NCBI RefSeq assembly: GCF_023347295.1
Contig: NZ_CP094469.1
Coordinates: forward strand, 1,984,001 to 2,048,000
Source of the DNA: Faecalibacterium sp. I3-3-33
GTDB taxonomy: Bacteria; Bacillota; Clostridia; Oscillospirales; Ruminococcaceae
Length of the DNA: 64,000 nucleotides
Reading direction: 5' to 3'
A program made the position numbers and the translations under genes. The notes beneath the pieces are model-generated. The model did not search any database. It was not told the origin of the DNA and worked only from the letters and a program-made list of their open reading frames with translations. Of the stretch, positions 1 through 8,154 are shown one piece after another; the first letter of the stretch is position 1; each line of letters opens with the position of its first letter.

Positions 1-1
1 G

Positions 2-838
2 TTCAAAGAAACCGTAGGGCAGACCGCAGAGCAGGTTGCGGAGAATCTGCTGAATGCCTTTGATGAAGATGTCATTCATGCCAAAGCGCAAACAGAAAGC
101 GGCGTGCTTATGCCCGCACCGGAACAGCTTGCACAGACCCAGAAAGAGCTCATCAAACAGGCCGTTGCACCTTTCCAGAAGCCGGATGTGCGCGATTTTA
201 TTGAAAATGTCCGCCGCAGCCATGATCAGATCATCGACAGCGTTAATCTGGACAAAATACTCTTTGCCGGTTATGACACCAATCAGGAGGAAACGGCAGA
301 CCGGGTGATCTCTACATTTAAGAATTTCATCGAGGAAAATAAAGATGAGATCATTGCCCTGCGCATCATCTACAATGAAACGTATAAAAAACGTCCGATG
401 GTACTGAAAAAACTGACGGAACTGTATCAAAAACTCGAAGCAAAGGGCATCACGGTCGAGCGTCTGTGGGATTGTTATGCCATCAAGCAGCCTGACAAGG
501 TAAAGAAAGGCACACTCGCTCAGCTGACCGACCTAATTTCCATTATCCGTTTTCAGATGGGCTATACGGATACCCTTTCGCCCTTTGCCGACCGGGTAAA
601 CTACAACTTCAAACAGTGGACCTTCCGCCGCAACACCGGTGCGGTCCACTTTACCGCTGAACAGATGGAATGGCTGCGGCTGATCAAGGAGCATATCATC
701 ACATCGTTGAGCATTCTGCCGGAGGACTTGGAGTATACGCCGTTTGACAGCAAAGGCGGCTTGGGTGGGTTCTATCGGGTGTTCGGAGAAAAGTATCAGG
801 AGATTTTGGATGAAATGAACGAGGAATTGGTAGCGTAA
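2..838 (+). CDS. hsdR: Type I restriction enzyme R subunit, C-terminal part (5' end outside window)
   Basis: The window opens inside this gene: the frame is already open at base 2 and runs 278 codons to a TAA. No helicase or nuclease motif is in view, only the C-terminal region that in type I R subunits (EcoEI type) contacts the methylase complex. The call rests on the residue pattern of this region (for example the FKNFIEENKDEI and FRRNTGAVHFT stretches) and on hsdS and hsdM downstream on the same strand. The full subunit would be an ATP-dependent translocase and endonuclease. The internal ATG at 104 is not a credible start because coding sequence continues upstream of it. Confidence 0.85.
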   Translation, partial: FKETVGQTAEQVAENLLNAFDEDVIHAKAQTESGVLMPAPEQLAQTQKELIKQAVAPFQKPDVRDFIENVRRSHDQIIDSVNLDKILFAGYDTNQEETADRVISTFKNFIEENKDEIIALRIIYNETYKKRPMVLKKLTELYQKLEAKGITVERLWDCYAIKQPDKVKKGTLAQLTDLISIIRFQMGYTDTLSPFADRVNYNFKQWTFRRNTGAVHFTAEQMEWLRLIKEHIITSLSILPEDLEYTPFDSKGGLGGFYRVFGEKYQEILDEMNEELVA

Positions 839-848
839 GGAGAACTAT

Positions 849-1055
849 ATGAACCCATTTGAATTATTTAGCTTCGCAAAATTGTTTTCAACTGTGATGA
901 ATGGGCAAATGTCTGTATCCTCAGCAGAAATGGAAGCTGCTTGTAAATTACTTAAGGAAATGGCAGACAACAATCAGTGCATGACATCTGAACAAAAAGA
1001 AGCCTACAAACTCATGGTGGATTGCGCTAAGGAAGCATCGAAAGGAAAACAGTAA
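849..1055 (+). CDS. Small hypothetical protein in the type I RM operon
   Basis: This is a 68-residue protein, 10 bases after hsdR and 2 bases before hsdS, with an AAGGAG ribosome site just upstream of its ATG. It is mostly helical and charged in its second half, with no membrane segment and no motif I recognise. The tight spacing on both sides makes cotranslation with the restriction-modification genes likely. The function is unknown; a small helical partner of the RM complex is only a guess. The base composition is AT-richer than hsdR and matches hsdS. Confidence 0.6.
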   Translation: MNPFELFSFAKLFSTVMNGQMSVSSAEMEAACKLLKEMADNNQCMTSEQKEAYKLMVDCAKEASKGKQ

Positions 1056-1057
1056 AC

Positions 1058-2206
1058 GTGCAATATACAGAATATGAACTGGGTGAATTATTGCCATTTG
1101 AGCAACCAACAGCATATATTGTAAAGTCTACCGACTATAGCGATGCCTATGCCACGCCGGTTTTAACCGCAGGAAAGTCTTTCATTTTGGGAAAAACAAA
1201 TGAAACCGATGGTATTTTTGACCAGTTACCAGTCATCATTTTTGATGACTTTACAACTGCAACTCAATTTGTGAATTTCAGATTCAAAGTAAAATCTTCA
1301 GCAATGAAGATTTTGCATATTAACACTGATTTAGTCATTCCAAAGTATATCTTTTATCGCCTACAAATCATCCGGTTTGACCACAGTACACATAAAAGAT
1401 ATTGGATTCAGTCTTACTCAAAAATCAAGGTGTCCATTCCATCATTAGATGAACAATCCCGAATCGTTTCCAGAATCGACGAGCTTTTCTCAGAGCTTGA
1501 TAAGGCGGTTGATACGTTCAAGACCACAAAGGAGCAGTTGGCAGTGTACCGGCAAGCGGTGCTGAAAAGTGCGTTTGAAAACGATGGAGAATCAACATAT
1601 CTGGGTACACTTATTGAAAAGCCACGCTATGGAACATCTAAAAAATGTAGCTACAACTTTAACGAGAATTCAACAGCAGTAATACGTATCCCGAATATAG
1701 ACGCCAATAAAGGAATCATCGATTCACAAGATTTGAAATATGCCGAATTTGATTCAAAAGAACTGAAGCAGTTTATGCTGCAAACCGGAGATATTTTAAT
1801 CATCCGTTCAAATGGCAGTATTTCGCTTGTTGGTGCCGGCGCTATGGTTCGAGATAATGATACGGATAAAATATATGCTGGCTATTTGATGAGACTTCGT
1901 ATTGCAGATTATTCAAAACTTATGCCTCAATATTTGCTGCATTATCTATCATCTCCGAATGCAAGACGCTATATTGAAAACACAGCAAAATCCACGAGTG
2001 GAGTTAATAATATCAATTCACAAGAAATATCAAAACTTCAAATCCCAATGGTTTCCATCAAAGAGCAAGCAAGGATAGTTGCTGGAATTGAAGAAAAATT
2101 ATCTATCTATGATAAAATTGAAGGCATAATTGTATCAACATTCGCACAAACCGATGTGATGCGGCAGAGTATTTTGAAACAGGCGTTTGAGGAAGGGATA
2201 GTATAA
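1058..2206 (+). CDS. hsdS: Type I restriction specificity subunit
   Basis: This 382-residue protein should set the DNA target of the type I complex. Two target-recognition domains are visible. The first (about residues 1-125) carries an EQPT.YIVKSTDYSD opening and an IIFDDFTTAT motif; the second starts near residue 180. Each ends in the conserved helical linker (IPSLDEQSRIVSRIDEL near 125; IKEQARIVAGIEEKL near 335). The start is GTG, two bases after the previous stop; no better ATG exists upstream. The gene is clearly more AT-rich than hsdM, as is common for exchangeable specificity genes. It would assemble with HsdM (3555-5048) and HsdR. Confidence 0.92.
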   Translation: MQYTEYELGELLPFEQPTAYIVKSTDYSDAYATPVLTAGKSFILGKTNETDGIFDQLPVIIFDDFTTATQFVNFRFKVKSSAMKILHINTDLVIPKYIFYRLQIIRFDHSTHKRYWIQSYSKIKVSIPSLDEQSRIVSRIDELFSELDKAVDTFKTTKEQLAVYRQAVLKSAFENDGESTYLGTLIEKPRYGTSKKCSYNFNENSTAVIRIPNIDANKGIIDSQDLKYAEFDSKELKQFMLQTGDILIIRSNGSISLVGAGAMVRDNDTDKIYAGYLMRLRIADYSKLMPQYLLHYLSSPNARRYIENTAKSTSGVNNINSQEISKLQIPMVSIKEQARIVAGIEEKLSIYDKIEGIIVSTFAQTDVMRQSILKQAFEEGIV

Positions 2207-2208
2207 TA

Positions 2209-3543
2209 ATGAGAACTCCTAAAATTCTTGGATTAAATACCAATTTTGAATTCCTGCACTATCCAAACTTTCATGAAAGCATGTTTTCGTCTACAGTTTC
2301 GCTTTTGGATTATGATGCTGTCATAATTGATAGTTCAAATCTTGTGGAACAATATACAGATCGAAAAAAATATAAAAACAAGTACTTGGTCACAGAACCG
2401 GATGCCAGTCAAATGAAAGAAGATTTTGAACACATTCGGAAGCAACTTGACGAGTTGCTGAAAAGTGGACGCAATGTTTTTATCATCGTTGGGCATAGTG
2501 AGAATTGCTATTGTCGCTATGAAAATAGTATGTTCGATTTACTAGATGACCCACCAGAGTTTAAAATCTACTCATTTCTGCCCATAGAATTAACTTTAGA
2601 ACGTCTCGCAGGAAAAGAAATCGAATTTTGTGGCAGTACACCATTCAACACTTTCTTTGCATCAAACAAAGAAAACCTTGCGTATCATGCAGCTTTTAAA
2701 GTTCAAAAAGAAACTGTTCTGGCTAAGATTTGCCGCAGTGATAAAGTAGTTTCCTTTGCCAAAAAATACAATAAGGGATTGCTTGTTTTTTTGCCCTCGC
2801 TTGACTCCGAGTTGCCTGAAGGAACCCCCAGATGGCAGAACGCTTCAAAGCAATTTTTGAAAAGCATTTTCGAGCTTGATAATCAGTTACTTTTGGAAAA
2901 AGAGGTCGGGCGCTTACCTGAATGGACTGATAATTTTCATATTTTGAATGAGTCGGATGCAATCGAAGAGACAAAGCAGGTAGAACGTCAAATCGAAGCA
3001 CTGAAGAAAAAGCTTTCGGAAAAGCAGGCAAATCTTGAGCAAATTATAAATTACAAGCGGTTGCTGACCGAAACGGGGACCCCGCTTGAAAATATCGTCA
3101 AACAGGTTCTTTGTGAACTGGGCTTTGAGCTTTGCCCTGTTGAGGAAAAACGCACTGATATCATCGCGAAGTATGGCGACACCGATATTGTAGTCGAAAT
3201 CAAAGGTGTCAGCAAAAGTGCTGCCGAAAAGCACGCTGCACAACTTGAAAAGTGGGCCGCAGAGTTTTTGGAAAAACACGACCATCAACCAAAGGCACTT
3301 TTAATTGTGAATGGATATAATACAATGCCATTGGATAAGCGCACCGAGGAAGTTTTCCCGGATCAGATGCTGAAATATTGCAAGAGCCGGGAGCAGGCCT
3401 TGATTACCACTACCCAGCTTTTGTGCTTGTTCATTGAGATAAAGAAAAATCCTGATTGTAAAGAAGAACGCATTCAGGAGTTGTTATCTACTATTGGCAG
3501 ATATTCACGTTATGTGGATCATACGGAGTTTATCACAAAATAA
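2209..3543 (+). CDS. PD-(D/E)XK nuclease-like protein embedded in the type I RM operon
   Basis: This 444-residue protein starts 2 bases after hsdS and ends 11 bases before hsdM. Its C-terminal third looks like a restriction-endonuclease-like fold: a helix with VLCELGFE, then Asp near residue 315 (RTDII) and the E-x-K triad part near 329 (VVEIKG), followed by a helix and the ALLIVNGY strand. A coiled-coil stretch lies near residues 250-285. The N-terminal 230 residues resemble an alpha/beta domain I do not recognise. It has no signal peptide or membrane segment. It could be an extra effector nuclease or a DNA-end-binding accessory protein. The position is notable because hsdS and hsdM are normally adjacent. 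Confidence 0.65.
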   Translation: MRTPKILGLNTNFEFLHYPNFHESMFSSTVSLLDYDAVIIDSSNLVEQYTDRKKYKNKYLVTEPDASQMKEDFEHIRKQLDELLKSGRNVFIIVGHSENCYCRYENSMFDLLDDPPEFKIYSFLPIELTLERLAGKEIEFCGSTPFNTFFASNKENLAYHAAFKVQKETVLAKICRSDKVVSFAKKYNKGLLVFLPSLDSELPEGTPRWQNASKQFLKSIFELDNQLLLEKEVGRLPEWTDNFHILNESDAIEETKQVERQIEALKKKLSEKQANLEQIINYKRLLTETGTPLENIVKQVLCELGFELCPVEEKRTDIIAKYGDTDIVVEIKGVSKSAAEKHAAQLEKWAAEFLEKHDHQPKALLIVNGYNTMPLDKRTEEVFPDQMLKYCKSREQALITTTQLLCLFIEIKKNPDCKEERIQELLSTIGRYSRYVDHTEFITK

Positions 3544-3554
3544 CAGGAGTTTTC

Positions 3555-5048
3555 ATGTCAGAACAATCTTCTAATATCGTCTCCAAAGTATGGGGACTTT
3601 GCAATCCGCTGCGGGATGACGGCGTATCATACGGCGATTATCTTGAACAGCTTACTTACCTGATCTTTTTGAAAATGTCCGATGAATATTCCCGCCCGCC
3701 GTATAAGCGAGAAACCGGCATCCCTAAAGGTTATACTTGGTCGGATATGAACACGCTCAAGGGCGCAGAGCTGGAAAATCAGTACCGCGCTATACTGGAG
3801 CGGCTGGGCGATGAGGGCGGCATTTTAGGGCAGATCTTCAAAGGGGCCGTCAACAAAATCAGCAATGTTTCCATCCTGTACCGCGTGGTGCAGATGATCG
3901 ACAAGGAAAACTGGGTATCCATGTCCTCCGATGTGAAGGGCGAGATCTACGAAGGTTTGCTGCAAAAGAACGCCGAGGACGTAAAAAGTGGTGCAGGGCA
4001 GTATTTTACACCCCGCCCGCTCATCAAAGCAATGGTGGCTTGTCTGCGCCCGGAACCGAAAAAGACCATTGCTGACCCCTGCTGCGGAAGCGGCGGCTTT
4101 TTCCTTGCTGCACAGGCGTTCTTGGCGGACCCAAAGAACTATGCACTCGACCGCACAGAGAAAGAATTCCTGAAAAACGAAACGTTCTATGGAACTGAAC
4201 TTGTGGTTGCAACCTTCAAACTCTGCCTGATGAATCTGTATCTGCACAATATCGGTGACCTGTACGGCAAAGTCCCCGTCATGCGCGGGGATGCGCTGCT
4301 GTCTGACCCGGGTTATCGTGTAGACTATGTACTGACGAACCCGCCGTTCGGTAAAAAATCCTCCATCACCTTCACCAATGAAGAAGAGGAGCAGGAAGAA
4401 GAGGATCTGGTCTACAACCGGCAGGATTTCTGGACGACCAGCTCGAATAAGCAGCTCAACTTTATCCAGCATATCAATACGATTCTGAAGCCGACCGGAA
4501 AGGCGGCCGTTGTTGTACCGGATAACGTTCTGTTTGAGGGTGGTGCAGGCGAGATCATCCGTAAAAAGCTGTTGGACACCACGGATCTGCACACCATTCT
4601 CCGTCTGCCAACCGGCATTTTTTACAAGCCGGGTGTAAAGGCAAATGTGATTTTCTTCGATAAGCGTCCCGCCAGCCCAGAGCGTCAGACAAAGGAAGTC
4701 TGGATCTACGATTTTCGCACAAATGTTCACTTTACGCTTCGTCAGCATCCCATGACGGATGCTGACTTGCAGGATTTCATTCAATGTTATCATCCGGAAA
4801 ACCGCCACGAACGCACAGAAACATGGTCACAGGAAAATCCAGAAGGCCGCTGGCGCAGATTCACGGTAGATGAAATTCTGGAACGTGATAAAACCAGTCT
4901 GGATATTTTCTGGCTGAAGGACAAGTCGCTTGCCGATTTGGACAATCTCCCTGCGCCGGACGAACTTGCCGCGGATATTATTGAAAATTTGCAGAGTGCT
5001 CTGGAAAGTTTTCAGGAATTGATGGGGCAACTGAAAAAGAACGATTGA
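3555..5048 (+). CDS. hsdM: Type I restriction-modification methyltransferase subunit
   Basis: This 497-residue N6-adenine methyltransferase of the type I complex has an N-terminal helical HsdM domain (residues 10-140, with YLEQLTYLIFLKM). It then has the YFTPR segment near 150, the SAM-binding motif DPCCGSGGF near 172 and the catalytic NPPFG near 261. The length is typical. A GGAG ribosome site precedes the ATG. It should pair with the HsdS at 1058-2206 to methylate the bipartite target and protect host DNA from HsdR. All catalytic motifs look intact, so the methylase should be active. Confidence 0.95.
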   Translation: MSEQSSNIVSKVWGLCNPLRDDGVSYGDYLEQLTYLIFLKMSDEYSRPPYKRETGIPKGYTWSDMNTLKGAELENQYRAILERLGDEGGILGQIFKGAVNKISNVSILYRVVQMIDKENWVSMSSDVKGEIYEGLLQKNAEDVKSGAGQYFTPRPLIKAMVACLRPEPKKTIADPCCGSGGFFLAAQAFLADPKNYALDRTEKEFLKNETFYGTELVVATFKLCLMNLYLHNIGDLYGKVPVMRGDALLSDPGYRVDYVLTNPPFGKKSSITFTNEEEEQEEEDLVYNRQDFWTTSSNKQLNFIQHINTILKPTGKAAVVVPDNVLFEGGAGEIIRKKLLDTTDLHTILRLPTGIFYKPGVKANVIFFDKRPASPERQTKEVWIYDFRTNVHFTLRQHPMTDADLQDFIQCYHPENRHERTETWSQENPEGRWRRFTVDEILERDKTSLDIFWLKDKSLADLDNLPAPDELAADIIENLQSALESFQELMGQLKKND

Positions 5049-5055
5049 ACAGGAT

Positions 5056-5241
5056 GTGAGCATAATCGAAAATTCTAAAATGAAACCGAAAAAGACTGCG
5101 GAAGAACTTGTTCAGATGCTCCATGATGAAAAAGGTATCCAATTTCATCTCATTTCAGAAGAACAGGCCGTAGAATGTTTTTCAAAGAGAAACAATTATC
5201 TGCGCACAGCATCTTATCGAAAAAAGTTGTTGACAAGTTGA
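5056..5241 (+). pseudogene. Truncated Abi-family (AbiD/AbiF-like) gene fragment
   Basis: The ORF of at most 61 codons resembles only the N-terminus of Abi_2-type abortive-infection proteins: a KPKKTAEELVQ.L opening, a KGI.F..ISEEQA middle and a YLRTASYRK end. Intact members have several hundred residues, so this copy stops about 250 codons early. GTG at 5056 gives the longest frame; the ATG at 5080 matches the usual family start better but has a weak ribosome site. It lies 7 bases after hsdM and before a terminator, so it is probably the decayed last gene of the defence operon. No downstream frame continues the family. Confidence 0.5.
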
Positions 5242-5288
5242 ATTAGTTCACATATAATATCATTGATATTAAAAAGAGTAATCTTTTG

Positions 5289-5327
5289 TGCGAGTGCCGT
5301 CACTGACGTCGCTCGCATTTTCTTTTG
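5289..5327 (+). terminator. Rho-independent terminator of the RM operon
   Basis: A 14-base stem (TGCGAGTGCCGTCA paired with TGACGTCGCTCGCA, two mismatches, one-base loop) is followed by TTTTCTTTTG. It lies 48 bases after the Abi fragment and closes the operon. Confidence 0.75.
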
Positions 5328-5794
5328 TTTAAGACGCTGTGTGGAGTTCCGATACCGCCCCGCAACACACCCGATTCATTTTGCCGCTGTTTCACCCGAC
5401 AAAATCATCACTGCGTTGCATGGGCGGTATTTTTTTACAAATAGAACCTTTTGTGGTTGTGCAGTTCTCCGAAATTTGTTTTCAGTTGTCGACCATACAA
5501 CCTCAAAGTGTTATTCTTGTGCTTGAAAGAAGCCGGACGTAGTGTCCGCACTGCGCCTAGCTTTCTTCATACCGCACCTTGAATCTTGAATAAGCCGTCT
5601 GAACGAGATACCGTGCCATGACCTCACACTTTCCGTGAGCGAGCCGGACAACGCCGCTGCAAAACAGGGGCAGGAACTTCGTTCGGAGCAAACGGCGATC
5701 AACATACACGAGCAGTGGAACTCTCTACTTATTTTTGCGTCTTAACAATTCGGAAACATTTGTTAAAAATACGTTTTGAGCGCAGCGGTAGAGG
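5328..5794. other. Gene-free spacer before mobile element 1
   Basis: No gene with a ribosome site is seen here. One structure stands out: ATACCGCCC at 5352-5360 pairs with GGGCGGTAT at 5422-5430, helped by GCAAC (5362-5366) and GTTGC (5415-5419), and a run of T follows. It could be a long-loop terminator or a remnant of a structured RNA. Confidence 0.4.
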
Positions 5795-5837
5795 GCAAGA
5801 ACCGTCCCGTGGCCACAAATTTTCAATTCTTGAAAAT
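5795..5837 (+). repeat. 43-bp repeat, left copy (inverted partner at 10235-10277)
   Basis: Bases 5795-5837 match the reverse complement of 10235-10277 at 42 of 43 positions. The repeat contains GTGGCCAC and an imperfect palindrome (ATTTTCAATTCTTGAAAAT). The two copies bracket the mob, parB and oriT-like region of element 1. Confidence 0.7.
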
Positions 5838-5906
5838 GTTGTGCTCCACCGGGACTTCACTTCTGCAATGCGTCTGCATTTCCGAAGTGATCTTGTTGGG
5901 GTAGCG

Positions 5907-6005
5907 CTTGTCGGGGCAACGCCCCTCCATCTGCTGTCGCAGACCGCGCTGCCGCTTAAAAGCCCCACTGGGGCTTTCATTGCTGCGCTGCGCTTCGCAA
6001 ACGCG
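5907..6005 (+). repeat. Multi-hairpin repeat, copy A
   Basis: About 95 bases run from CTTGTCGGGGC to TTCGCAAACG and contain two hairpins, GGGGC/GCCCC and AAAGCCCC-ACT-GGGGCTTT. Related copies lie at 7244-7334 (inside the MobA gene) and 36507-36600. This copy is intergenic, about 110 bases upstream of mobC. Confidence 0.8.
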
Positions 6006-6113
6006 GTCCAACCCCAAACCCTGCTCATCATTCGTGCCTTACGGCACGAATGGAACGGCGTGTCGTGCCTTACATAACTTCACCGAGGAGTTATCGAACA
6101 GACAGGAGGTACA

Positions 6114-6548
6114 ATGACCAAAACGAATGTTCAACCGATTCCTAGCAATTCCCAGCACCACGACACGCCGAACAACAAAACGCACGTCATCAAGTTCCGT
6201 GTGACAGCGGAGGAAAAAGCGTCACTGGAACTCACTTGCAAACTCCTGAATCTCTCCCTCTCCACTTTTATCCGCCGCGCCATCCACAACGTCAAGATCG
6301 AGAAAACGGTCATCGTTGCAGGCGGCGGCGAAGAAACCCTGACCGCTGTTTCCACTTTGCTTGCCCAGTGCAGCAAGGTGGGCGGAAACCTCAACCAGCT
6401 TGCAAGGCACTTCAATTCCGGCGGTGCAGACACCGAGCAGCTCCGGGCGAAACTCCTTGACGAACTTGCAGACCTGACTGCATTCCGGCTCAGCGCCGAG
6501 AAAGTTCTGGGTGAACTGTATGGCAACGCTCAAGCATATCGCCTCTAA
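6114..6548 (+). CDS. mobC: MobC-like relaxosome protein
   Basis: This 144-residue protein has a ribbon-helix-helix-like N-terminal segment (KFRVTAEEKASLELTCKLLNLSLSTFIRRA, split here only for naming). It ends in the bacterial mobilisation region with GGNLNQLARHFN near residue 95, the hallmark of MobC proteins. MobC opens DNA at oriT and helps the relaxase nick. A strong GGAGG lies 7 bases before the ATG. Its end overlaps the relaxase start by 29 bases, the usual mobC-mobA arrangement. The upstream spacer carries repeat copy A. Confidence 0.85.
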   Translation: MTKTNVQPIPSNSQHHDTPNNKTHVIKFRVTAEEKASLELTCKLLNLSLSTFIRRAIHNVKIEKTVIVAGGGEETLTAVSTLLAQCSKVGGNLNQLARHFNSGGADTEQLRAKLLDELADLTAFRLSAEKVLGELYGNAQAYRL

Positions 6549-8142
6549 AAACTCGGACTACACTGCCATCGAAGCGTACCTTGTTTACCAGCACGATGCG
6601 TTCACAGGAAAGCAACTTCTGGACGACCATGGCAGACCCATGCTGCGGGAATCCTACCTGCTCAATACGCTTGAGTGTGGCAATTTCTCCTTTGCAACAG
6701 CCTATCTGCTGGCAAACCACAAGTATGGCAAGAACACCCAGCATGGTGATATTAAGAGCCATCAATATATCATCAGCTTTGACCCCAGAGATGCAGCCGA
6801 TAACGGCTTGACCATGGAAAAGGCACAGGCTCTCGGCCTGAACTTCTGCAAAGAAAACTTCCCCGGTCATCCTGCCATCATCTGCACTCACCCGGATGGA
6901 CACAACCATTCGGGAAATATCCATGTCCACATCGTGATCGGCAGCGTCCGAACGCGAGAAGTAGAACGCAAGCCCTATATGCAGAAGCCCCGCGACTGGC
7001 GCGAGGGCATGAAGCATTCCAGCACAGCCCAAACCATGCGGCATCTCCGTGTCGAGGTCATGGAACTATGCGAAAGTGCCGGACTGTACCAGATTAACCT
7101 GCTCAACGGCTCCAAGGAACGTGTGAGCGAAGCCGAGTATTGGGCGCGCAGGCGCGGCCAAATGAAACTTGACCGTGAGAACGCAACCCTTACCAAAACT
7201 GGACAGCAGCCCAAGCAGAAGAAGTTTGAAACCGTAAAAGTCGCTTGTCGGGGCGAGGCCCCTCCATTTGCTGCGCAAACCGCTCGGTCACTCAAAAGCC
7301 CCACTGGGGCTTTTGTTGCTTCGCAAACGCGAACCTTGCGGAAACAGATTTCTTCGGTGCTGTACCGTGCCACCAGCTTTGAAGATTTCTCTGACAAGCT
7401 CATGCAGCAGTACGGTATTGCCGTCAAGGAAAGCCGTGGACAGCTCAGTTATCTGCCCTCTGGCAGAACAAAGTTTATCCGGGCGAAACATCTCGGTGAC
7501 AAGTTCGATAAGGTGGCAGTGCTTGCCACGTTGCAGGCAAACGCCGAACGCAAACCCAAGGTTCAGTTCAAGCAGGATACCATCGGGAAACTGATCGACA
7601 TCCAGTCGAGGATGACCGAGGGCAAGGGCATCGGCTATAAGCGTTGGCTCACGAAACACAATCTCAAAGTTATGGCACAGACCGTGAAGCTTCTGCAGGA
7701 AAAAGACTTGACCGACAAGGACGCCCTGAACCAGCGCATCGCCGAACTGGAAACCAAGTATCACGACGCACTGGCGGTGGTGAAAGACCTCGAAGGTCGC
7801 ATGAAAACCAACAAAGAGCTGCGCTATCACGTCGTAGCCTACACCAACACCAAGAACATCGCACAACAGTTAAAAGCCGCAAAACGACCCGCAGCCTTTG
7901 AAGAACAGCACCGTGCAGAACTGACAGCATACCGGACGGCAGCAGCCTATCTCAAGGCAAACAACATCACGAAGCTGCCCAGTCCGAAAAAGTTGGAAGC
8001 TGAGTACAATGCAATGGCATCCGAAAAGGCAAAGTTCTACGAGCAGTACAAGGAAGCTAAAGAGGAACTGCTCAAACTGAAAACCGCAAAGCAGAATGTT
8101 GCGTCCTTTTTCCGGGAGGAAGAACCGGCGCAGGAGAGATAA
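6520..8142 (+). CDS. mobA: MobA-type relaxase (MOBP) with an in-frame repeat insertion
   Basis: This relaxase/mobilisation nuclease has about 540 residues. The N-terminal 200 residues carry the family pattern: YL....G (residues 30-60), the HPDGHNHSGN segment and the metal-binding HVHIV near 133. It would nick oriT and lead single-strand transfer using another element's conjugation machinery. The C-terminal half is coiled-coil. ATG 6520 is preferred; a GTG at 6511 is in frame. Residues about 242-272 are encoded by copy B of the multi-hairpin repeat. The flanking KKFET and LRKQISSVL segments read as if originally contiguous, so the repeat seems inserted without breaking the frame. Confidence 0.88.
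   Translation: MATLKHIASKNSDYTAIEAYLVYQHDAFTGKQLLDDHGRPMLRESYLLNTLECGNFSFATAYLLANHKYGKNTQHGDIKSHQYIISFDPRDAADNGLTMEKAQALGLNFCKENFPGHPAIICTHPDGHNHSGNIHVHIVIGSVRTREVERKPYMQKPRDWREGMKHSSTAQTMRHLRVEVMELCESAGLYQINLLNGSKERVSEAEYWARRRGQMKLDRENATLTKTGQQPKQKKFETVKVACRGEAPPFAAQTARSLKSPTGAFVASQTRTLRKQISSVLYRATSFEDFSDKLMQQYGIAVKESRGQLSYLPSGRTKFIRAKHLGDKFDKVAVLATLQANAERKPKVQFKQDTIGKLIDIQSRMTEGKGIGYKRWLTKHNLKVMAQTVKLLQEKDLTDKDALNQRIAELETKYHDALAVVKDLEGRMKTNKELRYHVVAYTNTKNIAQQLKAAKRPAAFEEQHRAELTAYRTAAAYLKANNITKLPSPKKLEAEYNAMASEKAKFYEQYKEAKEELLKLKTAKQNVASFFREEEPAQER
7244..7334 (+). repeat. Multi-hairpin repeat, copy B, inside the relaxase gene
   Basis: This copy follows copies A and C from CTTGTCGGGGC through AAAAGCCCCACTGGGGCTTT to TCGCAAACG. 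It is read in frame with no stop and adds about 30 residues (including SLKSPTGAF) to MobA. Confidence 0.85.
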
Positions 8143-8154
8143 AGGAGTATGCGT

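Noticed and set aside
3825..4808. Long minus-strand frame opposite hsdM
   Set aside because: It overlaps a complete methyltransferase and has no recognisable domain or ribosome site.
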